NCBI GenBank assembly: GCA_905250125.1
Contig: CAJNOL010000464.1
Coordinates: 62,001-126,000, forward strand
Origin: Rotaria sordida
Taxonomy: Eukaryota; Rotifera; Eurotatoria; Philodinida; Philodinidae
DNA length: 64,000 nt
Direction: 5' to 3'
Of this stretch, positions 40,791 through 52,196 are shown piece by piece. Below the pieces are notes generated by a model. That model was not told the DNA's origin, did not search any database, and saw only the letters and a list, made by a program, of their open reading frames with translations. The translations under genes were made by a program, and so were the position numbers. Numbering within the stretch: the first letter of the stretch is position 1; each line of letters begins with the position of its first letter.

Positions 40791-42873
40791 TTTGTTCGAT
40801 TAGAATACGAATAAGAAATACGACTTCTATATATATGTATTTATATAAAATGAGCGATGTATATATATATATATATATTTCTTTTTTTCTGGTGATACAG
40901 TAATGTCTATTGACAAAAGTGAAGAAAGGTGAGCGTGATTACATATATATATAGACAAAGATGCAAGAGAGCGTGTTGTGATTGGAATGAGATTCTCACT
41001 GTATAGAAAGAAGAAAAAAAAAAAAAAGAAAAAAAGAAAGTAGTTTTATAATATGACAACGATAAGAGATGCAACACAAATGATGAAATAAAGTCATTGA
41101 AGAAAGTATGAGAAGATATATTTTATAAAGTAACTACGCAATTTGATATACAATATGTGCACATACAAATATTCATGCTCTAACATTCTCGTAGTTATGT
41201 TATCTATGCCTGGAAGTTTCTTTTTTTTTTCGCTTGTATGAGTTAATCATAAAATGAATGAATGTGTATGGTGTCAAAAAAAAAACTAATACGAGGAGGG
41301 GGGCGCGGCGTGGGTTGTTATAAGCTTGTTGAAATTTATTCGAACGACTCAGTACACGTTGTCATTCTTGCTTATGTTCTTGCCTGGAAGACTGACATAT
41401 AGAACGATAAAAGAGAGCGAAGGAAAAAAAAGTCTTGTATGCATCGAATAGACCTCTGTGTTCTTTTTCCTTGTTTTTTTCTTTTCTTCTCTTTAACTAT
41501 TGCGTGCCTCTTAGCACAATTCAACATGAATAGGGCTGCTTATGTCGCGTCATATACGCTCGCTTGTTCGAGCTCAAATGATATTCGATATAAGAAAAAA
41601 AATCAAAGACAATATTGAAAAAATAAAAAAAAATGTAAAAAAAAAAGAAAGGTCTTATAACGAGAAACATTCAAAATGAAGAAGAAAGTGAGACATAATT
41701 ACTTACAGGCAATGTATATATGCTCATAAATTTACATAGTTACAGAGAAAAATCTATACTTAGAATAGATATTGTTTTTTGTCTAATGCAAGATAATACT
41801 TCTATTTTATTTTTATTTTTAATATTCATACTCGAAGAATCTTATTATTTCAATGTAATGAAGATGAAATATAAGAAGAAAGATTACAAAAAATTGAGAA
41901 AAGGGGGAAAAAAAAAAGAGAGAGTAAAACTAACTGCATATCTTAATGCCCTATTTCATATATGTTGATTTGATTATAGGACGATCAACATGGTACGAGC
42001 AAAAAATTATTTGTATCAAGAAAATGTCATTCATATTTACAGAACAGCAGATTCTGGATTTTTTGTGTTTTTTTTTGTTGTTATCCAAAGAAGAAAAAAA
42101 ATAAGATCTTCTTATATAAGATAATTTTTCGATGGATATTAGAAGTCTAATTAATTCATAGGAACTTATGTAAAGAAAAAGAATTTGTCTTAAAATTAAT
42201 AATTAAGAAATTTTAAGTAAAATATCCTTGATTTTCTCATTAGTAAAATTTTGTTAATATATCTGATAGATATTATACAAGATTTTGAAGATGGATAATA
42301 TCTACACAAATTGATTCGTACGTCTTAAGGTTATTAATTATTACAATGGTATAGTTTGTAGTTTTCAGACAATTATATATATACAACACAGAGTTTTAAC
42401 TAAAGAAGAAACCTTTTCAGATGTCCAAATAGATTTGATTACATCTTTTGATTGAAAAATAGACTTCATTAAGATATAGAAAAGCCGAAAAGGATTCACT
42501 TCGTTGAATATTCATTTTAATGAATGTCTCAATCATAGACAAAGTATTTCAGAAGAAATTCACATAAAAAGAATTTTGGTTAGTAATCATTAGAACAAAT
42601 TCTAAAATATTCACTGTATTTTAATTCGAAACTTATTCATTTGTATTTTTTTCTTCTTTCTACAATATCATGTCAATATCAAGAAATTCAGTAATTCATT
42701 TATAACTCAACAATGAAGATCCTAAGAAATAAATCCTTCCCGAAGCTTTTCTATATCTTATTAAAATCTATTTTCTAATTAAAAAAAAAAGCTCTAAATA
42801 TTTCAGGTTGTCTTATTATAAGTTGATTTTATCAAATTAAGAAAGAAGAATAATTAAATTTATAATAAACTAC
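40791..42873 (-). promoter_or_regulatory. Likely promoter region of the downstream NDRG start, with GC-rich patch
   Basis: No exon-like frame is present apart from low-complexity shadows. Upstream of the 40790 ATG lie (TA)n runs (40858-40880) and, at 41292-41318, the block gaggaggggggcgcggcgtg, which is the most GC-rich patch in the window. Being purine/G-rich and upstream of a first exon, it could be a promoter or regulatory element. This is inference from composition and position only. Confidence 0.35.
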
Positions 42874-42936
42874 CTTTTCTTCAACTTGAATTTTCATTTT
42901 AGATTGAAGTAATTTTTCATGAGTTGATATTTCCAT
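42874..42936 (-). CDS. NDRG: Alternative first coding exon of NDRG
   Basis: The exon encodes MEISTHEKLLQSKMKIQVEE plus a final Lys. It is 21 codons long and ends in phase 0 at a GT donor (gtagtt). NDRG exon 2 (40115-40062) begins in phase 0, so this exon can replace the 20-codon first exon at 40790-40731 and give a second N-terminus. Vertebrate NDRG genes also vary their N-termini. No other exon in reach could be its partner. Confidence 0.6.
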
Positions 42937-44351
42937 ATTGTTCTCTTTTTTGTGTTGATGTTTATCAATAAATATACGTATATGTCATCAATATTATCTT
43001 TCTATCATTAATGATTATCTAAAATAAAACGAGATATTAATACTTAGTTGTTCTAGATATAAATTTCTCATGAATATAAAAACAAGTATAATTTTCTTGA
43101 CATCTTTTCTAATGTTACTACTTTACATTTTCTTCACTCGCATCAGTTGTAAGTATCATCAATCAAGTAAAATATTCTAGTCAAAAGAAAAAAGAAAAAA
43201 AAAGAAGAACAGGAAATGAAAAAAAAAGAAATGTAGAATTATATCTTTTTTTTTATCTCTTATAATAAGGTTGATGCTTTCATTGGACTGTTTTTTCATG
43301 AATGGCATAGAACAATCAACCTATTATTTCTTTAAACGCGGAAGAATCATACTCGATAATAACGATGCAATGGTATTAACAAATATGCTTATATATATAT
43401 ATATATATATATTATATAACCGATACTAGCCGATTGTCAATACGAACTAAAAGGGAAAAAAACCTAGAGAGAGAAAGATAAAGAAAAAAAAAAGAAAAGT
43501 ATTCGAGCAGAAGAATAAACCATCGATCATTTGTATTAATTTGTATTTTCTATTATTTCAATGTACACATTCTATCTTTGATTGCTATTGTTTTACTAAT
43601 CAATCAATATACTAAATTAAATTGATTTTTTTCAATAAATAAATTATTATCGTTATCATTAGGATTTGTTCAACGATAGAAATTTAAATAAAAAATAAAA
43701 CAAAACATATAATCATCACTATAATAATAGAAATGATATTAATAAAAATTATACGAAAGTAAAAAGCCACAAGATATAATATTATCATTTTACTAGACTA
43801 TTATTGCCTGTAGTATCTTTCATATATGTAATATTAATTTAAAAATCTTATTACTAATTACTATATGTTTTGACAATTAGATTGATATTCACAAAAAGTT
43901 TACTGTTTTATCTATAATAAACAAATCTAAATATCATACAACCATAATCTGGTTTCCGGATTTGTCATTATAATAATCGGAAACAAGCATTAACAATACA
44001 CCTTTAATTATATACGAGCTATACGTTTAATTTTTTTTCTTATTCATTATGTTGTTGAATGATATACACCGAAGTATGAACATAGTTTACACTGATGTTC
44101 ACAGTTTGATCAGTAACGAGATGTATCAATTTACAGATTTTTTGTTTTTTTTTGTTAATTAAAATATTTATTTCTATTGAGTTTTGTCGCATATAATTCG
44201 TTAGTTTTATTTTATTTTTAAGAATTTTCTAGTTCAACATATATATATATAAATAAAAAAAAATAAAGGAAATACTTAATGATATGAATTCAATCAAATA
44301 TTCTAGATAAATAAAAATAGATTAAAATAAAACTTAAAAATTGAATCGATT
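42937..44351. other. Spacer between RACGAP1 and NDRG
   Basis: AT-rich with a (TA)n microsatellite at 43390-43412 and no coding signal. It is likely the promoter region of the upstream NDRG transcript. Confidence 0.45.
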
Positions 44352-47300
44352 TTAAATTGGAGAAAAAAATGTATTTGAAGGAGCTGGATAAGTTATTTTA
44401 GGTGTTGTTTGATAATGATGTTCATTTATTAGAACAGGTGTACCAATTTGATTTTTATTCATTGATATTAATGATATATTATTATTAATTTCAAGATATT
44501 TATTCCAATAATTAGATGACATATTAAGAAAAAATTCAAGTATTTTCGTTTGTTTATATGTTTCACTAACAAGATCAATACCAGATATATGTTTTGATGA
44601 ATAACCAATAACAGCTGGACCCTAAAAAACAAAAAAAAGATATACATTTATTTTTTTCTTTTTATTTCGGGAATTATTAATTTACCATTATTCGACTTAA
44701 ATTAATTATAGGCATTCGGCAAAATGGTGATGTAGCAACACGTTGTAAATGAACAATAAGAAATGCTAATGTATCACGATTTGGTTTTGGTAATTGTTGA
44801 ATAAGTAAATCAAATTTTTCTTGTTTTATTAAATCAAATTCTTCATCAATTATAGATGCAAATGATTTCCATAAAATATCTGTTAATAATGATTCTGATA
44901 ATGAACGAAGAAAATCTTTAATAACACCACAAATTAAATGTATATCATTATAATGTGATAAATCAAATAAACCTGTACGTGATTTAAGTATTCGTTCTTT
45001 AAGTTCTTTTATTTGATTTTCAACACTGAAATAAAAACAAAAAAAAAATATTTGTTTTTTTTTTTTTTTGAAAATAATTATTTGATCATATGAAATTTTT
45101 ATAATTGACTATTTACAAATAACTTATCAATTATTTTTTTTCTTTAAGAGTGTAGATATTTATGAAATATCGTTTATTTACATTAGAAAATAATATTTAC
45201 ATTGAATTTTATTTCGTTCATCATCAATGAAAATCATCTGGTATATTTACTTTATAAATAGATAGTTTGATTGATTCTATTATTTGCTAAAATTATTCGT
45301 ACTATTCATATAAGAGACGATTCCCTTAAAAGGGTTCTTATTATTTGAACTTATTGACTTTCTTTTTCAAGTCTACGATTTAAGAGTATTTACGAATGGC
45401 TGCGTCACATCTCAATAAAACATTTCTTCTCATCACTATATAACATTAGTTGTTCAAGGAAAGTTAAAATATTCTTAAAGAATATGGTATAATTTTGAAT
45501 TAACAGTATCTTATGATGCGTTTCTAATCCATGTCAAATAATTTTCATCAAAACCGATGGTTCACTCCTTTTATGAAATACAATCTAAAAGGAGTGCTGA
45601 AGTATACGAGTAAAAATTTGGTATTGCATTATCATTCGTCGACAATTGGCTTAGTCAACAATGTATTTTTTCCTTTCGAAATGCAATGACAATAAGAACA
45701 ATGAAACTTTCATCAATTCAAATTTAACATACTTCAGTATGAGTATGAATGAGGGGTATATGTAAATCTGCATCTACATTCTCTCGCTTTTGGTAGGAGA
45801 GAAGAAATGAATCGAATTAATAACAGAATAATTTAATTTTTCTCCATGCTGATCTTTATCTCTTTCTTCTCACCATGTATATTCTTATTAGTTTACTACT
45901 TATGTATGTTATTTTCTCTTTTATCTTACTCAGTAGGGATGTAACACATCCGAAGTCTTGAAGTTTGATAAGATAAAGTGTTAGAAAGAACTATCAACTT
46001 AATCAGGAGTGTGGCGATGTTAGACAATGATTTTAAGATTCAAATACTTAGAACTTCGTCTCAAACTCCAACATGGATTTTCTGATTTTTTCTGCTCTCG
46101 TAGTAAAATAAAACTTTGTTTCTGACAATTTATCTTAACAAACCTGCGAAATTTAGGTTATTGGAAAACAAAGCCGAATATAACTCCCCAAATACAACTT
46201 CACGGAGGCTGAATTCAAATTCTAAAATTCTTGGCCCTAAATATCCACATAGACATTATTGATATACCATTACAGACCGTATGTCAATAACATCTTGTTA
46301 TAATACATGAGATACTTTCTTATTGTATTTCTTGAGGATTAAGTAAAAGGACGGTGCCTCAAAACAAATAGAATGAAACAATTTCTCTATGATTAGCACC
46401 AGCAGCAGCAGCTACATTATATTTCATATCTTAATTCCACAGAGATTGCGCTAACAGCTCTTTTCTTATTAATTTTCTTTTTTTATTTTTCGATTAAATT
46501 AATATTGTCTGTCTTGAAGAGGTCGATTGGTACTCAAAAATATCGATTTTATTTTGTCACATTATTTCATATCAGATGTCGCAACACTTTTTTTTCTACT
46601 GATTAAATTTTATGATTACTTTTATCGTGCCATTTTTAATAAATAATTAAACTTAGAAAACAGTCGATGTAGCGCTTAAACACGCTCACAGAAGTAGGCG
46701 CAGTTTCGATTGAACTTTCTAACAATTAAAAAATATACATGCAGTGTGATGTAAAAAAAACCAACTCAAATAGAAGAATTATGATTTTTGCGACTAATCT
46801 AAATTAATTGATGATAATTTTATTGTAATAAAATAACATACACATTCAATCGATAGATTCCAACTTCTTGTAATCCACGTTGTTCAATTTCATTAATACA
46901 ATGTATAAGTAAAGCAGGTATTTGTAATTGATTTGTTTCTCGTGGACTAAATTTTGATACAGCACCATGATTTGGTGTTTTAATATTTGGTAAACAAAGT
47001 GTTGTACAATTTTCTTTACAACCCGTATGACATAGAGCATGACATGTTTGACAACGATAAGCTAATTTACCAAAATGTATACGTTTGAGACACTAGAAAG
47101 AAATAAAAAGAGAAATTCGAATAGATTTTATTTCATTTTAACATACTACACAACATGTTTCTGGTATAAGAATATTTCTTGAAATAAAATTATGTGTTTT
47201 TGTATATAATCTAGTAAGACTAGATGGACTTGGTTTGATTATAAGATTTGATATTGGTGTTGATGGTGATAAAATTTTTTGTTCCATTGATGGACTTGTT

Positions 47301-48757
47301 AATTTTGGTAATATTGGATTTATAGATGATAATAATACTTGATGATGATGATGATCATTATCATTATGTTTTGACCAAAATATATCATCTGTACTTAATT
47401 CTGATTCTTCTACAATAGATATATTTTCATTCTTTTTTCTTTAAAAATAAAATAGTTTAAATAACCTGATTTTGTATTTAGAAATTCTTTTGATGGTTTT
47501 CGTATTTTTTGTTTTGGTCTTTTATGAATTGATAATGAACGTCGACATGATACAGGTATTGGTGATGTACATAATTGATTAGTTTTTGATTCATTATTGA
47601 AAGGAGTTGTTGTAACAGTTGGAGGAGACTAAAATTCATTTTCTTTTTTATTTTAATCAATTAAGCACACTCTCTCTATTAGAAAATCCAATTTCGAGAT
47701 TTATAGGATGTAGGTAGAATAGAAAGAACTATCATCATAACTTTAACATGATATGTACTTCTAAGAGCAATATGATATATCTGCATATACGCCATTTAAT
47801 AAGGCTTGATGAAATAAGTAGACTTATTTTGAATAGAGACACATACTAATTATATAGCAGATAGTTAGAATTAGATCGTAATAGAACCTGATTATTGAAT
47901 GAAAAATAAAAAAGTTTATTTCTGAGAGGAAATTAATAAATATTTACTTTATTATGTTTTAAATCAATATCATTATTATTAATTGTTCGTTTTATTTGAT
48001 TAATACCTGTTGATTGACTAACAACTTTAGGTATATGTGAATAATTATCATCATCATCATTAATTTCATCACCGGTACAATTTTTATCAGATAAATCTGT
48101 TGTTATTTCACTATCCGACATAAGAGAATTTCTAGAAATAAAATTATTTTATTTTATTTTTTGAATTAAATAATAAACAAACCGAAGTATATCATATAAT
48201 TGATTATAAGTATTTTGTTCAATTATTGTACCTTTTATTCGATCTAAATATTGTTGTAATTGAGTACAACGTTCATTATTTCGTTTATTATATTGAGTTA
48301 AACGAAGAATTTGTAAACTGAATTTAATATATAATTAAATATTTTAATAATTAAGAATATTTTTGAATTACCTTTGTGATTGAATTTTTTTATCTTTACG
48401 TGCTAATTCTAATCGATTTTGTTCAATATATCGATTAAGTTGATCATTATATGTACGTAAATCAACATATTTACGACGAAGATCATTGTGAAATGTTAAT
48501 AAAGTACTAAATTCTATTTTAAAAAAGAGAATTAAGATGAACCTATAATGTAAATTTTTGGACTCAAAAAAAACTTTGTCTACAATATGAGTGGTCATTT
48601 ATAAATGAAAAGAATGTTTTAGATATAAGATAAAGGATTTCAACAAACCTTGATCACAAGAACGTTGTGCTAAAAGATTATTTTTTGTAAGTACATCTTG
48701 ATAAGCAATTAAACGTTGTAATCGTGCTTTAAAATTGGCAGCCGTATTAGTCTCCAT
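44352..48757 (-). CDS. RACGAP1: RACGAP1/CYK-4 (MgcRacGAP) homologue
   Basis: Centralspindlin subunit and Rho-family GAP of the cytokinetic midzone. Exons: 48757-48649, 48513-48372, 48317-48183, 48131-47948, 47628-47466, about 47438-47147, 47092-46842, 45025-44686, 44621-44352, for about 629 aa, close to the human protein. Domains in order: an N-terminal coiled coil (LRRKYVDLRTYNDQLNRYIE) expected to bind the MKLP1 kinesin; an acidic linker; a basic Ser-rich stretch; a C1 zinc finger starting HNFISRN and containing ETCCVC...HFGK...CQTCHALCHTGCKENC; then RhoGAP with the arginine finger in GIYRLN and the PNRDTLAFLIVHLQRV helix. The junction between exons 5 and 6 does not close: the donor is phase 1 and the usable acceptors are phase 2 or 0. 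Either one base is missing or added in the A-run at 47432-47438, or an exon boundary was missed. An AG acceptor sits 2 nt before the ATG. Confidence 0.9.
45026..46841 (-). other. 1.8-kb RACGAP1 intron carrying a dispersed repeat
   Basis: The intron splits the RhoGAP domain right after the arginine finger. Its 46315-46460 part resembles 54718-54870 in another gene's intron. Both read in the order ttctttattgyattt, then a gattaagt word, then attttaattycg/ccacagagatt and tgctaaca. The rest is unremarkable, with a (CAG)4 run at 46401-46412. Confidence 0.5.
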
Positions 48758-49840
48758 AGCTAGTCATACAGTAAAAAGAACTGTTCAAATTTATTTACTA
48801 TTTTTAGAAGTAAATCATTCGATATCAGAAGAGAGAGAGAGAGCTAGTTCAAAAGATTGGGTCTTTGTAGACTGTATCCAATTGAAATTTTGAATTTAAA
48901 CATCAAGAGTTTATTTCATTGTGCATATATAGCTGAAATAAATGTTTTTAATTGAATAAATTCAAGAAAAGGATATCATTAAGAATAATTTAATTGTCTA
49001 ATAGATGGCGTTCTATACTAGAACTGCCAACAAGCCACGTTTTTCAATGCTTGCAGGTCAGACTAAAATTCAACTTGGTCTGATAGCCTACCAGGCAGCA
49101 GCAGACCACAGTAGTATAGAACTTGTTATAATTCGATATAAATTTTAAACTTATCTTCGAATTTTCAACTATACCTATAGCTTGAAGGTTCTAACCCTTA
49201 CATTATGTCATGTGACTTTAAGATTTTCGCCTTACCTTCATACCCGGGTTGAACAACTACACTCATAAACGACCGTAAATCATCGTATTTTGGTATATTA
49301 CATGAATGAATATAAGAGATATAGAAGATGTTAGAGTTTTAGTCCTAGGTCTGTATATCCCCAGCATATCACAGAAATGATAGATAATTGATATAATGCG
49401 AGAGAAACATAGAAATGACATCCGAAACCTGATCGATATATAAGATAGGCGGATGTGGTTTTTTTCTGTTTCTCAGAACGATGCGATTTTATTAAAAGAT
49501 CAATTTGAAAAAACATATGTTCAATTGATGCTGATGTAATGGGACAACACATTATTTTTTCTAGCAAGCTTTTTAAGAGATTAATATAAATTTTCTTTGT
49601 TTTTTTGTAAAATATAAAATCATTGATTAAATTTTTTCTCCTGTAGAAAAATATCAATTTCTTATGAAACTGATTTTGATGTTGAATTATTAACTTTTGC
49701 TTTTTTTTGAATGAATGAGACGAGTCAGCAGCATCCGACTTTCAAGTTCGAGCCTTTAAACGAATGTGACTCATGACTTGGACTTGTCCATCCTTATAGC
49801 TTTGGATGAATTATGTTAAATATTGAAAGCAGTAAACAAT
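48758..49840. other. Spacer upstream of RACGAP1
   Basis: No exon-like frame with splice signals. The slightly GC-richer piece at 49020-49110 (agcagcagaccacag) is not coding as far as I can see. It should include the RACGAP1 promoter. Confidence 0.4.
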
Positions 49841-50398
49841 GTAAGGTGCCGGAAATTCAAAATCACAGCAAATTTTTTTTTTGTCTTTTTTTGTACTTGG
49901 TTAGATAGAGGGCACGAAAGTGATTATAAAAAAGTAGTTTTCAAATTTTCAAAAAATATTTTTGCCAAAAAAAAATTCAAAATGGTGCAGAACCACATTT
50001 TTGGACAAAATGGGTCAATTTTTAAAATGATGCCATATTTTTGTTTTTTCATTCTTTTTGCTTCTCCAAACCAATATTTTCTTGTTCCTTGTGTGAAACT
50101 GACTATAGAGAACTATATTAATATAGTTCTCTATAGTCAGTTTCACACAAGGAACAAGAAAATATTGGTTTGGAGAAGCAAAAAGAATGAAAAAACAAAA
50201 ATATGGCATCATTTTAAAAATTGACCCATTTTGTCCAAAAATGTGGTTCTGCACCATTTTGAATTTTTTTTTGGCAAAAATATTTTTTGAAAATTTGAAA
50301 ACTACTTTTTTATAATCACTTTCGTGCCCTCTATCTAACCAAGTACAAAAAAAGACAAAAAAAAAATTTGCTGTGATTTTGAATTTCCGGCACCTTAC
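49841..50398. repeat. Perfect 558-bp palindrome (two 279-bp arms)
   Basis: Bases 49841-50119 and 50120-50398 are exact reverse complements, with no spacer; the centre reads aactatattaatatagtt. Homopolymer runs of 10 T and 9 A match exactly between arms. The ends read gtaaggtgccgg and ccggcacctta, so a TA-flanked element starting aggtgccgg would fit a Tc1/mariner-type MITE. The opposing frames inside are mirror images and not genes. Zero divergence means either very recent origin or an assembly or sequencing fold-back artefact. Confidence 0.95.
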
Positions 50399-50741
50399 TT
50401 AAAATTCTTCATCGAATATTTTATGAGAAAAAAAAAATACACCTCTTTTTTTTATTTATGCAATTTATGGATGAAACTACAAAACAACATTTGTTTATTC
50501 ATTTGTCAGCATATACCTACTTTTTTTTTTGCAAAAATGAATGATGACAAAAAGAAAAACAACAAATTAAAATTTGTTCTAGCTACTTGGATGAATCATC
50601 TGCTTCAGTTACAATATAACTGCTGCAGATTCAGCAATAACTGGCAATCTTACGCAATGCTTTTTAGTTATCATCTGATAGATCTAGTTGGATTATACTC
50701 TTTAATAATCAGTATAACACACGCTATTGATTTAATGCTAT
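50399..50741. other. Spacer, no feature seen
   Basis: AT-rich, short frames only, next to the palindrome. Confidence 0.4.
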
Positions 50742-51053
50742 CTACTGTTTATTTCTATAAATCCATTTTATATCTATAAATGCGCAGAGTTTCGTTAAGT
50801 GCTTTAGTAACATCATCATTTTTAGCTCCAGTTCTCTTTTTTTCTCGTTTTCAAGTCGACCAAAATGCTTGAAATAATCAAAAATATCATCATCAAAAGG
50901 AAATTTATTTAATTGTGCAAACTTAAATAAAGTGATTCGTATTCTTTCTTAAGTGCATTTATTATATTTGTCAATCATTTGACCAGAAGAAGTTATATTT
51001 GTGACAGCTATCGCTAATCCAAAAGATGGAGACTGATCTAGTGCAATTGACTC
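50742..51053 (-). pseudogene. Degraded ORF (~100 codons) of unknown family
   Basis: The minus-strand frame reads ESIALDQSPSFGLAIAVTN, then an in-frame TAA after DKYNKCT, then ERIRITLFKFAQLNKFPFDD and IFDYFKHFGRLENEKKREL, ending at TAG 50744-50742. Except for the single internal stop the composition is protein-like over 100 codons. There is no start codon, and stops lie directly upstream. It is probably a decayed gene or transposon-protein fragment. Confidence 0.45.
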
Positions 51054-52196
51054 TTATCAGTAAATCTGAACCATAGATTTATATGTTTGTGTCATACACA
51101 ACCAAAATGATCAGATAATTAATCATTTTTATAATAACTACGTTGAAATCATAGTTCAACAACAATCCTTCCTGCAGGAATTATAGTTTTCAAAATATTC
51201 AAATTCTTATAAAAAAATGTGTTTTTTATTACTCTACTTTCTGTATAAATCTATTCGATACTTTCCATAATCCGTATGTCACAAGATATCAGTAAAGTAT
51301 GATAGAGTATTTTTGGGCTTTATAGCTAGACAGACTTGTATAATATGAACTCAAATTAATATACTTGTGACAAACGTTGATACTAGATTTGAAATAAGTA
51401 AGAAGTTCTAAAGGATAGCTTTGATATACTCTTGGAGTACACTGCAGGTTAGAATCTTTGCTTTTTCTTCCCTTGATAAAAGGCCATGATCTTCTATAGT
51501 GGAAATTCACATCGCTCCTTCTAGAGTTGTCTTCTATTCCGGATTAGGTCTTTGTTAACATTTACCCAGAAAATTCTTCTAGTATTCAAGCAGACAAATT
51601 TCGAAAAACCAAAATTTTTGTTCTTTCTCAACAGGACCGAAAACTTTTTTTTCTTGCATTCTATTAGAAACATAGATACGCTCCGTTGGCTAAAAAAAAA
51701 ATACAACACATGCTCCGGATGTTGATTGCTTCAAACCATCGCTGTTTATTTCTTCTGATATTCATATTGATCTTCAGTAAAGTCTAATCAATCCGAAGGA
51801 TTAGTACATAGTTTATTTAAAAAGTTTATCAATCATTCTGTTCTTATACAAAAATTTCCTAAATCATTAGATTATTTTTCACGAATTTTTCCATTAAAGT
51901 CATCATTCTCCATAAATGATACTTTATTAGAACATCGATTTAATTACATATTTAAAATTTCATAATAAAATATCAACTTCTAAAGTGCAATGTTCTCTTA
52001 CATCCTGTTTGTATGTAAAAACAAGATGAACGAACGAAATACAAAAGACATAAATTATTCGAAGATTGCGTAAGGTAATGAAGAAAGAAAAAAACTAAAA
52101 GCAATTAAAGTTGAGAAAAAAAAGAGTGCGTGTATACCAAAGGAAAGACGTCTGGGTTAAAAAAAAAACAAAAGAACAAAAATCAATATTTAATAA
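51054..52196. other. Spacer downstream of PPP2R3
   Basis: No clear gene. Frames here are short and unspliced. Confidence 0.4.

Noticed and set aside
47439-47465. A 27-nt intron in RACGAP1
   Set aside because: Too short to splice, and removing it does not restore the downstream frame, since 27 is a multiple of three. The frame problem is reported as a finding instead.
49823-50257. Two overlapping opposite-strand frames of 133 and 80 codons
   Set aside because: They are mirror images produced by the perfect palindrome and end in poly-Phe/Lys runs; no gene family features.
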